Origin: Knufia peltigerae
Lineage: Eukaryota > Ascomycota > Eurotiomycetes > Chaetothyriales > Trichomeriaceae
Assembly (NCBI GenBank): GCA_030247855.1
Contig: JAPDRN010000014.1
Coordinates: forward strand, 310,001 to 374,000
Direction of reading: 5' to 3'
Length of the DNA: 64,000 nucleotides
Below, piece by piece: positions 32,329 through 45,501 of this stretch. The translations under genes were made by a program, and so were the position numbers. The notes under the pieces were generated by a model. The model was not told where the DNA came from. It searched no databases and saw only the letters and a list, made by a program, of their open reading frames with translations. The number at the start of each line of letters is the position of its first letter. The first letter of the stretch is position 1.

Positions 32329-33315
32329 ATGCCTGCTCGCATAGAGACCGAGACGTCTCAAGCCGATCCAACTGGCACTCTTCTGGCGAAACTCGATCAG
32401 CCTACATTTGATGCAGTCGATTTCCTGAATCACAGCCTCCCCGTCCTTAACATCTCGTCCCACTCGCAGGCTCAGAAGACAGCCAAGTCCACCCAGATTC
32501 AAAGTGCCTCAGCTGACGCACTGTCGCTACTGTCGTCTATGAATACTGTGAACATTCGCGCCTCCTCCGACTTGACCTCTCTCACGGACGAGATCATTCG
32601 CAGTGGGAATCGACTGGCCTACGAGGTGGAAGTCCTTCGTGGGGACGTTAACGGCCTCCATGAGCTCCTAACGGACTCTCTGCGAGAGGACATCAGACAA
32701 TTTGTTCGGACCACGACGAATACACAGGATCCGGCGGCGGACAGAAACGATCAGACAGAGAAAGAGGAACCAGAGTTTATGTCACAGCTGCGCTTACTGG
32801 GCAAGGTCAAAACACGTCTGGAAGCCGTCGTCAGCATTTTTGGCGAAGCCATGAAGTGGCCAGTACCTCCCTCAGAGCTCTCGGTGGCTTCCTCACTGAT
32901 ATCGGTCTCTGCACCCGAATTGGGCATTCAGAGCACGGAGGCCGATGAGAAGGCGTGGGAAGTTCTTAAGGGGATCCGCGCGGATCTTAACGAAATACTC
33001 AATGCTGATGGGGGAAGCTATACAAGCCTCGAGGCTGCAGCGCAGAGAGTGGAAGAATTGAGGCAACTGGCCCTGGTATGGAAAGGCACCGGCGAAGAGA
33101 AAGTACGAACAAAGTTTGTCGATACATTAGCAAAGTCGGTGGAAGACAGGAGGAAAACACTAGACAGTCGTGGGCTGTCCCGAACTGCACGAACAGATGG
33201 CCTACCTCGACCAAATTCAGCCATGGGCAGAAATACCAAGGGGTCGAATGAAGGTGGTGCGGCCGGGTTGTTCAGGAATTTGCAGCGCTTGAAGGATGAC
33301 TTGTATCTAGAATAA
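32329..33315 (+). CDS. COG7: COG7-like Golgi complex component
   Basis: Single-exon protein of 328 residues that resembles the fungal Golgi complex component 7 family, a subunit of the COG tether for retrograde intra-Golgi vesicles. Supporting features: the N-terminal FDAVDFLNHSLP segment, then a helical region with ASSDLTSLTDEIIRSGNRLAYEVEVLRGDVNGLHELL (the COG7 L-x-x-EVE-LRG pattern), followed by FMSQLRLLGKVKTRLEAVVSIFGEAMKW. The C-terminal third is helical with a basic, Ser-rich linker and ends LQRLKDDLYLE. No catalytic motif or membrane segment. It is much shorter than animal COG7 but near the size of the yeast subunit. Assignment rests on pattern memory, so moderate confidence. Confidence 0.68.
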   Translation: MPARIETETSQADPTGTLLAKLDQPTFDAVDFLNHSLPVLNISSHSQAQKTAKSTQIQSASADALSLLSSMNTVNIRASSDLTSLTDEIIRSGNRLAYEVEVLRGDVNGLHELLTDSLREDIRQFVRTTTNTQDPAADRNDQTEKEEPEFMSQLRLLGKVKTRLEAVVSIFGEAMKWPVPPSELSVASSLISVSAPELGIQSTEADEKAWEVLKGIRADLNEILNADGGSYTSLEAAAQRVEELRQLALVWKGTGEEKVRTKFVDTLAKSVEDRRKTLDSRGLSRTARTDGLPRPNSAMGRNTKGSNEGGAAGLFRNLQRLKDDLYLE

Positions 33316-33612
33316 TGCTAGTAATTCTGGACAACAAGATTACAACCACTTCTTTTCCGTAAAAGGTAACCCAGCTTTTACTCGGCGCGTTCCCTTGCTG
33401 CGAGATTCTTAACACCACGATTTTGCTCAAGAAGGGCTAACCTGTGCAAGTCGCAACGGCAGCCAGGTGATCCATTTTGTTCATGAAATTTTTTTTATCT
33501 CGCTTTCAAGCCTCGGAATCTGATCGCCTCGTCTTCGGTGTGCAGAACTAGAGCCTTATGTCGTGAACCCGCCATAAAATGCCATCCGAACCAACCAAAT
33601 TTCTGCACGCGC

Positions 33613-34160
33613 TTAAAATCTGAGAGGAGTAAAGAACCATCTGTTCTTTCCGCTGAGGTATCTCTCCTCCAGAGCCTTCTTCACGTTCTTCTTGGCATCT
33701 TCTCTCTGAGAAACCTCCTTGAATGTGTCGTTCGAGATGACGCTCTTCAGTCCTTCGAGTTCGAGTGTGTATCGGGTGGGCATGATGTGGTTGTAGTTGA
33801 TCATCTTAATGAATGGCTTGACCTTTGATCGCTTCTCGACTCGCTTCTTGCCCATGCGGCGGGTGACTTTTGAAGGGTAGCGCTCAATGCCGGCAACAAG
33901 GGCGTAGGAAAAGGGATGTTGCTTGGTTCCTTGGTCGACTGGCTGAATAATGACGACCTGCGTACTAAATCAGTATCTCTGCCCACCATGTCCCGCTCGA
34001 AGTTGCTCATCCAGAGTCCCACGGCTGCTTTAGAACGTACCTTCTTTCCGGCGTATCGGCCTCGAGTAATGATGGCCACACGGCCGACCTTGAGAACTAT
34101 TGTTATGATATCAGTAAGGAGGTCTTTGAGAACGTAAAGCGTAAGCAACTTACACTTCAT
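33613..34160 (-). CDS. RPL27: 60S ribosomal protein eL27
   Basis: Large-subunit ribosomal protein, 135 residues in three exons: 34160-34154 (seven bases), 34096-34041 and 33957-33613. Joined start is MKFLKVGRVAIITRGRYAGKK, the KOW segment, then VVIIQPVDQGTKQHPFSYALVAGIERYPSKV, MGKKRVEKRSKVKPFIKMINYNHIMPTRY and the C-terminal SGKNRWFFTPLRF, all highly conserved. The very short first coding exon right after the ATG is common in fungal ribosomal protein genes. It is divergent from the large coiled-coil gene across about 0.45 kb. Confidence 0.97.
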
Positions 34161-34605
34161 CTTGAGGTCAGAGGGGGCGTGGTGTCGTTGTCGGGAAGTG
34201 TCGAATTCGGTGGTCGCAACGAAGTTGACGATGGACTACCAACTGCATCGGGTTGAAAAGTTCTTGTGTGGGCTTGGCAGAGAATCGAGCACGACTTATG
34301 TAAGCGAGGCCGCATGTTGATTGACTAGGCTCGAAATGATAGTCCCTGTTCACGTGACAGGGACTAGTCCACTTTCGGAACCGTCAACAAACCATTGCTT
34401 CATCGCCGCCTAAAGAACTTGTGTCGACCTACAGAAATTTACCAGCAACCCGAGGCGTTTGGATTTCTATTAATGCTTCATCCGATTTGTTGGGAGTTTT
34501 GAATATTGCTGCGTAGGCCAAAGGCTTGACAGTGAAACGATATGACTGCAGCATAACCTCATTTCAAGTGACAGCATTCTTGAAGTTCCCCACGAGGCAC
34601 TGACC
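34161..34605. other. divergent promoter between eL27 and the large coiled-coil gene
   Basis: About 0.45 kb with no gene; contains both promoters. No individual element can be assigned with confidence. Confidence 0.5.
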
Positions 34606-37600
34606 ATGTCGACCTACTCTCGAGAAAACTCGAGGGACCGTGCTGAGTCTCGGATAGTGAAGCATCAACATTCGTTCTCCGAGTCTGGCAGGAGCTCCGT
34701 GCCCATGTAAGTGCCTTCGTCGCTTCTAACAACAAAGTAAACACAATACTCACAGGCAACAGGTGGGACAGCTCAGATCCAGACCGAGCACCTCCTCCAT
34801 TACCATTGAATCCTGGAGGGCCAGGAAGCCCAATCACTCGATCTAACACATCGAAACGTATTGATGAAGCCGCTGCCTTGATCACTGCGAAGGCGCGAGA
34901 GAATGCACCTAGCTCTTACACAAGCAACCCTCCACCTACATGCATCTCACCTGACAGAAACATCATGCGAGCACAGAACCGACGAATGCAGAGCATCCAG
35001 AGTCCCAGCATCAACCGACTAAGCGATTCACTGGAGAGAAGATCGCCAGAAAAGGGCCTGCGGACTGCTAGATTTGTGGACTTCGACGATCTACACAGCA
35101 ACAGATCACCGGAACGTCCTCACAGATCAGAAACACCTACACCTAGTGAAAGAAAACCAAGAGACTTCGAAAATACACCACCAGGGTCAAATATGCTTGC
35201 GCTACAAAGCGCGAGGAATAGGCAGGACCAGGCGCCGCTTGGGGATATCACAAATGGCGTATCTCCTCCCATCGCGAATTTCTCGTTCGACTCTCTATCT
35301 TCACAAATATTGAGCCTGACGAGTATTGTGACCAATGTCCAAAAGGAAATGTCAAGCTTGAACAAGCGGAGCAAGGACAACTATACCGACTTGATGGGCT
35401 TGAAGGAGGCAGCAACGTCCCGAGATGAGGACATTCGAAAGAGTCTTCGGGAACTTGTTGCTGGCCTGGAAACGAAGCTCAGTAGTCTAGACACTCGACT
35501 CCTTTCTGCACCAGAATCCAGTCGCCCAAATTCGACGATGGGAGGACTTTACTTGGACGACAAGGCCCATAATACTACAACGCCTCGCAAGAGCTTTGGA
35601 CTTCCACGTATTGGGAGCCCAACGAGTTTCTCGTCCCAACTAGAGCGGGAAATGAGTGCTTCTCCCTCAATTGCATGCGTGGATGGTGCTGCGAGCATCG
35701 CTCTCCTGGAAAAGGTCCTTCGAGAAATGGCCACTCGCGAAGGCCAGGATAACATCATGGGTACGTTGGAAGCGGTCAAGTCTCAATTCACCAAGAAATC
35801 ACAATCAATGGTGTCTACACACACCACGGTCGACCCTAACATGATGTCAAAGTTGGAGGATATCTTGATCACCATGAAAGAAATGAAAGCAGAGTCAGGC
35901 TCTCGGGCATTGATTCGCCCCAATGGCAATGACAATGCTAGGCGGACTTCTCACCTGGATGCATTTCTCGAAGACGCGGCGATTACCAAGTCGAAGCCTA
36001 CCTATGAAGGAAGAGCATCATTTCCCGGATCTGACAATCTCACGGAAGAAGTTGCGAAGACTCTGAAGAGTGTAAAGCAGTCAATGGCACATAATGGTGG
36101 TCTTACCAACGAAGTCAAAGTACTGGTTCGCGAACTTCGAGGCGAAGTGCTTGGAATGGGTCGCGAGATCGGAAGGAAGTTGGAGCAATCGACTACGACC
36201 AAAGCGAGTGGCCCTGATGCCCACGCGGCAATCCAGGATGAGATTGCTATGACAGTGAGACAGGGCTTAGCGGAGCTCAAAGAACACATGCATCAAATCG
36301 TTCAGGAAAACAGAGGCAGGTCGATGGAAGTTGCTCGTTCGTCAAGTGATCAGCAAGAGGTTGTTCGTGCTGTACGCGAAGTTCTGGCTGAAATGCCGCA
36401 AACAGCCCAACAGTCTGTAAGAGATCCAGCCGCTGAAAGGGAGGACTTACTGGTGGCAGTGAGAGAAGCCTGGGAGGACTGCAAGCCCGAGATTGCTCTG
36501 GAGCATTTTGGCTTGGAGCGAGACGAGATACTCGAGTGCCTCAAAGAAGGCTTGAAATCCTACCAGCCTCAACAATCAACAGTCAAAGACGCCGGCGTTA
36601 CATATGAAGAAGTGGTTCAGGCTGTTCAGAAAGCGCTTTCAGATTACCAACCACCAAGTCTTCCCACCCCTGTTGGTATCTCCCAAGACGATGTCTACTC
36701 GGCCGTGCGACAATGTCTGGACAGGTTTGAGTGGCAAAATGTACATCCACCACAGTCCCTCGATGCCGGGCTGACAAGGGACGATGTGACTGGCGCCGTT
36801 GAAGAGGCTCTGGCTCGACAAGATGTAGTCACCCGAGACTTTGTGGCCGAAAGTCTGAAACATGGTCATTCCCACCCAGAGGCGGTCGCAAAGGAGATCG
36901 AATTCAATAGGGAAGACCTGTTCGACGCTATCAGAGCTTGCCTGGAGGGCGATCAGAATCCTCTGGGTGGCATGGGCGAAAAGGTTATTGAAGCCATGCA
37001 CGAATTCCTGGGAAGCATGAAGACCGAATTTCAGCAATACTCAGCTGCGAGTGGGAAGGACACCGAGCAAGTACTGGATGCTTTGAAAGATGGTCTCGAA
37101 GATCTACGAGCAGACATCGAAAGTTACGTCGACCGTGCTGCAGATGTCACTGGTAAAGATGAGATCATCGACACGGTGAAAGCAGGATTTGCTGCGATGC
37201 AGGCCGATATCGACAAAGGCTTTGCGACTCGCTCAGGGGCAGCGCCAAATACCCCTGAGCTACTGGACGCCATGGAAAAGGAGTTCGAGCATCTTCGCGA
37301 TACGATCAACAAAAGCATGGCCAGAAATGAATCCATGTCGGACAAGGACGAAATACTTGATGCTATCAGAGATATTTCGGATGACCGACAGTCGTCGCTG
37401 AGCGGAAACACTGAGGACATTACCCGTCTAGTGAAGGAGGAGTTGGAACATATGCGGACCACTCTTGCCAGCACTCTGATTAGAAACGGGTCGTCTTTGG
37501 ACCGCGACGAAGTTCTGGATGCCATCCGTGAAGGACTGGAAGCATCTCGCTCTGGACATAGAATGGACGGATCCGAAAGCATTCTCTCCAATACAAGCGA

Positions 37601-40600
37601 GCTGTTGGACGCCTTCCAGGATGGAGTAGATGGCATCCGAGCAGACATCCAGAAATTGAATGATCGACCTATCGATCTGAGTGCCAGCGAGGACGTTTTG
37701 GATGCTTTGAAAGCGGCCGTCGAAGGCATTCGCGCAGATATTTCAAGCCTCCACGACAAAGAAAAGGAGGGATCCGAATCGGGAACCTCCAGGGGTCAAG
37801 AAATGGTCATCCACGATCAAAACCGTATCTCGACAGAAATTGAAGGTTTGAAAGTCATGATCACCCAGTTGCGGATCAAAGTCGAGGCACTGAACGGTCT
37901 GGGAGCTACAGCTGTTGCCCCTGAGACACGATTACACAAGGACGATATGAACGAGCTCCAAGATGCCATCCAGCAGGTTGGTGAAACCATCGATCAGAAC
38001 AGGGTTGAGGAAGTCCACGTTCATAAGGACGACCTGGATGGCCTTTACACTGCAATCAACGAGGTCAATAAGTCCGTGAATTCTGTTCGAGAAATCCCCT
38101 TGCCAGAAGTCATCATGCCTGAGAATGCCGCTTCAAAGGACGATACCGATGCCATCGAGACGCTGCTTCGAAACATCAAGGCCAGACTAGATGAAGTCCT
38201 TTCCCCAGAATCGGAACCCTTAGCGAAATCGAGTCAGCTGGATGCAGTCGAATTCGGCCTCAAAGATCTCAAAGAGGCCGTTGAAGAGTGTACCCAACGT
38301 TCTGGCGAGCAGACTCACAAGGAAGATTTCACCATCATCGAGCTTATGCTCAAGGATGTGCAAGGCAACATTGAAGACTTTAAATCGAAGCTGGACGGGG
38401 TTAATCGCGATGACGGATCCATCAGCAAAACCGATGTCGAGGTCATCGAGACCTTGTGTATGGATATCAAGAGCCAGATGGAAGCCATCAAACTTCCCAG
38501 CCTAGAGTGGTTGCCCACCAAGGAAGATCTTAGTGATGTCAAAAACGACATCAAGTCATTCCGCGAACAGTTTGAGGCCGACAATGGGTTGACCGCTCAA
38601 GCTTTTGAGGCAAGAAAAATTGAGCATGGCGGGTTAGCCACCAAAATCGACGACGTCAAGGGTGTCATTGGAGACCTCCGGGAAGAGTTGATGACGAAGG
38701 TCGAAGGCAGTGCAGAAGGCATCGTCGAGCTGAACAGAGTGCTTGGAATGCATCATGATGACATGAGTAAATACGCTACTTCTTCAAGCATTACAGAGAT
38801 GTCTGAGATGATCAAGACCGAACTCGATCGTCACATGGATCACCATGCGAACATCAAGTCCGAGATGGAGGAACGCGACGCCACATTGTTCAACAAGCAC
38901 GAGGAAACAGGAACTGACATCAAAACGGCTATCGAAGAGAAATTCAATGAACTCATGACGAAATACGACGACGCTCAGCAAGCCAACGAGATCAAGCTGA
39001 CTGCTCTTGATGATCGTGACAGCGCCCATCTAGAGGCTACGAAAGGCACAAAGGCCGTGGCAAACGAGTTGAAGTTGTTGATAGACACTCTGGGTTCTAC
39101 TGTCACTGAAACTTGTGAGCGTGTGTCCGAAGACTCAAAGACGGTCTTTACGTCCATCGAGGATTCCAATTCAAAATTGGATAACCTTCACAGTTCAAAC
39201 GCCTTCGAGCACGGAGTAACGCGAGAAGAGGTCGCCAAAACACTGGCTGCCGTGACGAGATTGGAGGGATCGGTGGGGGAGAACCAGCCCGCAGTGCTGG
39301 CGGCCATCCAAGAAGTCCTGGGCATGGTCAGCCAACACTATGAGCATTCGCAACAGCAGAGTGAGAGCTTTACCCGTGCCACTGAAGAGATAAAGTCTGG
39401 CGTGGACTCGATTCCCGCAGCCATCCCCCCTCTATTGCCCGCTTTACCAGCCGCGCCAGCAAGTCCAGAAGTGTCCAGAGATGTGGCGGCTCATGAGAAG
39501 TACGACGATAGCGAAGTGCATGACAAGCTTGACACCCTTCTCTCACACGCAGCTTTGGCCAAAGAAGTGTTTGCCGGCATCGAGAACCGACAAAACGATA
39601 CCCGGGACTCTTTGGCAGGGCTTTCAAAACTTGAAAAGCTCGACGATATCCATGCCCAGGTGCTGGCTACAGCCGCAGAGATTGCTAGTATGGTCACCAC
39701 CCAGGCCAGGCTCATGGGTGAACATCATGAGTCAAAGGCGGCTGAGGCTACTGAGGCAGCCATTGCGCTGGAAAAGCGGACAGCTCAAAAGGAGAAGGTC
39801 GAAGCTGATATCGTCGCTCTCAACCAAGAAAAGAACGAGCTTGTTGAAGCCATGGCGAGTCTCAAGCGTGAACAAGAGGAGCTGAGTGGACAGACCAAGA
39901 GATTGAACCGGGAAGTGGCCAAGCTTGAGACGGCACTTCAACTCCGACAAGAAGAAGTGCGCCAAATGAACATTCAAGCTGAAACTGTGGAACGCCGCAT
40001 TCTGGATGGGCTTGTCAACCAGGCGAGATCTATCCATCCCACAAGGTCCAAGAAAGCCAGGAGGGTCAATCCGGCCGAGCGAGACGCGTCGATGAGCCTC
40101 AAACGTGTTCCTAGTAATGCTACGACCGTCACTGCCAAAACCTCCGTCAAGGATGGAAGTTCAGCGATGGGCAGTGCCGTTGGCATGGCTTTAAAGAAGA
40201 GAGCACCGTTAGCGTCGAACTCCCGAGCCTCTACCACTCCCAGGACTTCTGCAGTTGACCGTCGCATCCTGAGTACTAGTCATGTCACGGGCAACCGCGG
40301 ACGCAATACTCCTGACATGGCGTTGATGCTCGCTCCAGCACCGAAGCCGACTACGGGCTTGGTCAGCTTGAAGCGAAGCCAATCGGTGAAAAGCAATCCC
40401 AGCAGCTATGCAAATGGTCGAAAGGCGAGCTGGAATGGTGTTACTTCCGAACTCGCAGACAAAGAGAACTTCAGTCTTGAGCACAGTGAAAGCGAGGATG
40501 ATTCCCACAGCGATGCAAGCACTGAAAGGAGGACCAGCCTGGGCACCAGTTACATGTATACTGACAGTATGACTTCTGGAACTGGCAGTTCGTTGAGCGG

Positions 40601-40970
40601 ACACAGTCGGCTGTCAACTGGCAGTAGCATTGTTGGTACCGTCAATGGTCAGACTGACAGCATTGCAGAAGAAGATGAGGAGCAAGAGGCGGACTCGACT
40701 GCCATGGTTTTACACGAAGCCGGACATGTCAACTCAGGGCAGGACAACTCGATGGCTATGACAACATTTGATGGTCTTGAGACTCCCAATATCGTGGCAG
40801 AAGCCTTGTCTGATCTTCAGCCTCCACCCATTGTGACAGCAGAGGGATTCAAGTACCATCATGGTAGTGACAGTGGACTAGGTACCGAGCCTCTTACAGC
40901 AGGGACGGAGGAGAGAATCGGCGAAGCACAAGAGTATTTCCAAATGACTGCGCAGGAAACACAGTCATGA
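34606..40970 (+). CDS. Very large repeat and coiled-coil protein (chromosome-segregation-ATPase-like family)
   Basis: About 2102 residues in two exons, 34606-34706 and 34763-40970, joined across a 56-base intron. The N-terminal 200 residues are Ser/Pro/Arg-rich and probably disordered. Residues roughly 615-1025 contain about ten helical repeats of 25-40 residues with the pattern (D/E)-(D/E)-hydrophobic-hydrophobic-x-A-hydrophobic-(K/R)-x-x-(L/F), for example DEVLDAIREGLEASR and EDVLDALKAAVEGIRADI. Less regular helical units follow. A strict coiled coil lies at about 1703-1785 (KEKVEADIVALNQEKNEL onward), then a basic Ser-rich tail and an acidic C-terminus. No ATPase motif is visible despite the usual database name for such proteins. 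A scaffold role, perhaps at chromosomes, septa or cortex, is only a guess. Confidence 0.85.
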
Positions 40971-41813
40971 GCACAGTATGGGAAATAGTATGCATTGAAT
41001 TGAGATGATGGGTGGTGTTTGGGTGTTTGGTTTCGTTGACCTGGCTGGAGTATTGGATTGTTGTGATTTGAGCGTTTAGCGGGAGCGACAGGGTCGATGG
41101 TGATTGAATTATGGTCTTAGTACAACAGCAGGTACGACTGAATCATGTGGATAGTCGAGTACTCAGTATGATCACGAATTTCATTGTATTATCTCTGGTG
41201 TTGATGCCTTCATATTCGATACCGTACCGACGATACTCATACGCCTGGGATGACCTCGTGCTAGTGCCAACAAGTGCCTAAATTTGTGGATTTCGGTCGC
41301 ACCCGTAGTGAGATTGGATAGGCTTATTAGGCTTGTAAGGCTGCAAAGCCTCAGGCTTCCAATAGGCATCAGTGATAGGCGTCAAGAAGCCCCCCCCCCG
41401 CTCCCTTATTGGTGCTACTGGGGGGGCTGGAGGCTCACCGGACCAGGATGTTTCCCCAACAATTCGCGCCTCGGTTGCTGCGTCATCTTGTCGCAGTTGT
41501 TCAGCTGCGTTTGACCTCCAACTTCGTGACCATCGAGGCTGTTGACCTGCGCACACGACCACCACCTGAAGGCCTCTTTCCTATCGCCAACTAATCCCAC
41601 GCCCTTTGGCGGCACCTCGCTCTACCTGATCAACCGGCCTCGATCGAATCACGAACAATTCTATCGACGACACTCCTACGAGTAGCATTCACCCCAGCAA
41701 GTTCTTCGAGGGACTGTCACAGAGCACTACCCAAAGTCAACGTAGCAATAACTTAATAAGAAGAAGATAGAAGAGGAGGAATTGGGCCTGTACCCATTCA
41801 GGGAGAGGATAAA
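40971..41813. other. intergenic, no gene seen
   Basis: About 0.8 kb. Contains a run of ten C (about 41,391-41,400) and a G-run nearby. Short frames only. Confidence 0.6.
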
Positions 41814-43143
41814 ATGCTCGACCCTCTACCGCCTCCGCCACCATGGCTTGTGGCTCTGGCGAAGCCGTACTCGGACGCCCTCAACCTTCCGACATTTGCC
41901 TATCACATCCACGAGGTTCTGTTTGCGTTTGTATTGTACCAAGTCACTCAAAGTGTGATCTCTCCAGTGCTGAGCAATATTCTGTTCCCGAACATTTACC
42001 CGAAATTGAACAGGCGCACGAGGATCAATTGGGATGTGCATGTTGTGAGTCTGGTGCAGAGTTGTTTGATCAATGGCCTTGCCCTGTGGGTGATGAGCGT
42101 GGAGTAAGTGAGGTCGCCTTTCCTAACCAAGAGAGTCAGCAGGAGGCCGCTCGCTGACAGTCTGTTCAATAGTGAAGAGCGTAGGGAGATGGGGAAAGAT
42201 CGCGGCGGCAAGGGTGCCGTGGAAAGAATTTACGGATACACAGGTGCCAGTGGCTTGATTCAGGCTTTCGCTACCGGCTACTTTGTGTGGGATATCGTGG
42301 TCAGTACGCGATACTTGAAAATCTTTGGGATTGGCATATGGATGCATGCCGTGACGGCTTTGGCTGTGTTCAGTTTGGGTTTTGTAAGTATACCACGCTA
42401 CGTCGTTTCCCGGTCTATATACTTTGTCCACTTGCTGATTTGGTGGATCCCGATAGCGACCATTCTGCAACTACTACGGCCCGGTATTCATTCTCTACGA
42501 ATTGTCGTCTCCATTCTTGAACATCCACTGGTTCTGCGACAAGCTTAACATGACAGGGTCCAAGTTGCAATGGTACAACGGCATGCTGCTACTCGGCATG
42601 TTTTTCTCGTGTCGGTTGATATGGGGCACCTACCAGTCTCTCCGAGTGTATCAAGATGTATGGCATGCGATGCATTTGAACGCAAAAGGCCAAACACCAT
42701 TCATTCGCGAACTAGCCGAGTCCAGTGTTCCAGGCCACTCGATCTTCGTGCCGAGGGACGGACAGATGTGCGCTGGCGATGTGTCTTGTATACGAGCACA
42801 GAGTGAAGTGATGAAGTTCACAGGACCAGATACATCGGCGGTCCCCATCTGGCTCGCTGGTGTGTATCTGGTGAGCAACCTTGTTTTGAACAGTTTGAAT
42901 TTCTATTGGTTTGCGAAAATGATCGAAACCGTCCGAAAGAGGTTCCAAGGCAAGCCACATGATGAGTTTGCGAATGAACGAGATAAGCGACCGCAGAGAA
43001 AGACTAGTATGGTGGAGCAGATGGCCACCGAGTTGGACAAAGAGACACTGTCTGGACCAACGGATGACGAGGATGAAGAGAAAGAGCAGGTTTCCGGCAC
43101 AAGTACGGCTGTACTTGTAGACGGACAAGTCAAGAAGAGATGA
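41814..43143 (+). CDS. TLC (TRAM-LAG1-CLN8) domain membrane protein
   Basis: Multi-pass ER membrane protein of the TLC/TMEM56 type, 395 residues in three exons: 41814-42103, 42173-42383 and 42457-43143. Several hydrophobic helices alternate with family features: LPTFAYHIHEVLFAFVLYQV near the start, YGYTGASGLIQAFATGYFVWD in the core, a RPFCNYYGPVFILYELSSPF segment and NIHWFCDKLNMTGS before the next helix. The C-terminus (about 70 residues) is hydrophilic and acidic. Related proteins include ceramide synthases and phospholipid-organising TLCD proteins, but the Lag1 double-histidine motif of ceramide synthases is not seen, so lipid sensing or transport is more likely than catalysis. Confidence 0.85.
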
Positions 43144-44060
43144 GCACGATGCTCAAGTGGGGGCTCCGACAGACCTCGATGGAGAGTACAACTGTCAATG
43201 CGGTAGAAGGGTTTTCATTAATTGGGACTGATTTGAGAACGGTAGGCTGTGAATGAGCGAGGTGTATAGGTATTCTTAGAAGTTGAAGTTTTGTTTCCTT
43301 GGCGAGCCAACACACTCCATTAGAAACTCCTTACTCATGAATCATACGTATCCTTCTTCAAGACACTCAAGCCTTGTCGCAATCGTTGTAATATCTATTG
43401 GTGGCAGTGACATCGCGAGGCTGAGAAATGAAGGGCAGGCGACAAGGCTGAGTGATGATCAATCCATCTTATCTAATCTTGTTTACCCCCCTTAAGGCGG
43501 TTGCCCAATCGACGGCCTGCGCTCAATTCAAGCCCAAAACATCCGGACTTTCGATTTCTGACCTGCTCGTAGGCGACGACGGGTGCTTCTTTTCTGCTGC
43601 AGCACACACTCGCTCTATTCGTGAATTAGACAGTCACTTTTTCTTGATCCCTTTTACTCCGTAACGTGTGCAGAAAAGCACTGTAAAAACCGTTGTGGAC
43701 AAATTCACAGTGACAATTTGCTGAACCACCTTTGACCGACTTGTTCTAACCTACAGACAGACATATATTCTATGCCCTTGGTTCCAGTTTCCGGTTCCCG
43801 CTAAAAGGAGTAGCAAAACCGTTTCGATCTGCCTGGTCGCATCCTTTGTGCATAGTCCCGAACAAGACACCTTAGGGCACCTCGACTGGCATGCGACGAC
43901 AAATCATTGCTTCAGGTCCCTAGTCTTGACGGCATATCCATAACCGCGTCGGATCCCTTGTCTTGACCACAAAGCATCACCAACAATTCTCGCTGAAGAG
44001 AGTCGCATGCTCGATTGACTGCGCAAGTAAAGAAGATTAAAAAGAACAAAGGGGAATAAG
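43144..44060. other. intergenic, promoter of HymA gene
   Basis: About 0.9 kb with no recognisable gene. Confidence 0.6.
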
Positions 44061-45501
44061 ATGGCCTTCCTCTTCGGCTCAAGAGGACGACAGAAACACC
44101 CTGCTGAGATTGCGAGGGGTTTGAAAGAGTTGCTAGGCAAGTTGGGTGAAGGGTCGAAGGGAGGGAATGGGAGTGCCAATGATGCAAACGCAAAGGTATG
44201 AGGCACCTTTATGTATATCCTAAGATGAATCGCCGCGAAGATGAGGCTCAAAAAGGGGAGTCAGACATGGCTGACCGTACACGTTCCCACGATAATAGGT
44301 CGAAGAAGAAGTCGGCAAGCATATGAACCAGATGAAGTTGATCGTACAGGGGACTCCTGGTAAGCACTTCTCACCCCCCCGAGATCAAGTATATCAGAAT
44401 CCATATTGACAGGTGTGTATCTACAGAAGTAGAATGTTCCCCCGATCAAGTCCATCAACTGGTGACCTGCATCATCCAAGAAGACATCCTATACGAACTC
44501 GCCCGCTCAATCCGATTATTACCGTTCGAAGCCCGCAAAGACGCCCAGATCATATTCTCACACATCTTGCGATGGCGGCCGAACGGGACACCACCCACCA
44601 CAGAGCCGTCGGCGATATCATACCTCGTCGTGCAACGGCCGGAGATCATCGTGGAGCTCTGCCGGGGCTACGAGTATCCTCAATCTGCAATGGCTTGCGG
44701 CACGATACTGCGACAAGCCTTGCAGTACGACACCATCGCCGCCGTCATTTTGTACGATGAATCACAGCCTAATATCGAGGGAGCAAGGGCAGTGCAACTT
44801 AAAGAGGTCGACGTTACGAGAAAACAGACCGGAAACGGTGTGTTTTGGAAGTTCTTTAGCTGGATCAACAGAGGAAGTTTCGAAGTCAGTGCGGATGCAT
44901 TTACGACATTCAGAGTAAGTTCTTCTGTTTCTGTTGAATGCCCATCTTCTTTTTTTCAAGGCCACCGAGTGCTTATTTCTTGGGTGCATAGGAACTCTTG
45001 ACCAAACACAAATCGATCGTCTCTCAATACCTGGCCACGAATTACGACCTCTTTTTCAAAACCCATTACAACCCCACCCTCCTACTATCACAGTCATATG
45101 TCACCAAACGCCAGTCGATAAAGTTGCTGGGCGAGTTGCTCCTGGACCGTGCCAATTATGTCATCATGACACAGTACGTCGCGAGCGGCGACAACCTCAA
45201 ACTCACAATGAACCTGCTCAAGGACGACCGGAAGATGGTCCAATACGAGGCCTTTCACGTGTTCAAGGTCTTTGTGGCCAATCCTAACAAGAGTGACGAC
45301 GTGAGGCGGATACTTGTGAAGAACCGGGGGAGGTTGTTGAAGTTCTTGCCCACCTTTCTGGAAGGCCGTACCGACGACGACCAATTTCTGGACGAGAAAA
45401 GTTTCCTGCTGAGACAGATTGAGATGTTGCCGGACGTTGAAGGGGCGGATCAACCTGCGGTGAACGGGGGAGAGGGCGGCGGGTTGAGGGTAGGCGCATA
45501 A
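44061..45501 (+). CDS. hymA: HymA / Mo25-family conidiophore development protein
   Basis: Armadillo-like scaffold that activates GCK-type kinases in the morphogenesis (RAM/MOR) network; Aspergillus nidulans hymA mutants fail in conidiophore development. Four exons, 44061-44195, 44299-44359, 44427-44914 and 44992-45501, give 397 residues. Family landmarks: MAFLFGSRGRQKHPAEIARGLKELL, QLVTCIIQEDILYELARSIRLLPFEARKD, the FEVSADAFTTFRELLTKHK junction across intron 3, LLLSQSYVTKRQSIKLLGELLLDRAN, and NLKLTMNLLKDDRKMVQYEAFHVFKVFVANPNKS. The C-terminus has a short Gly-rich tail beyond the conserved core, making it slightly longer than animal MO25. Confidence 0.95.
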
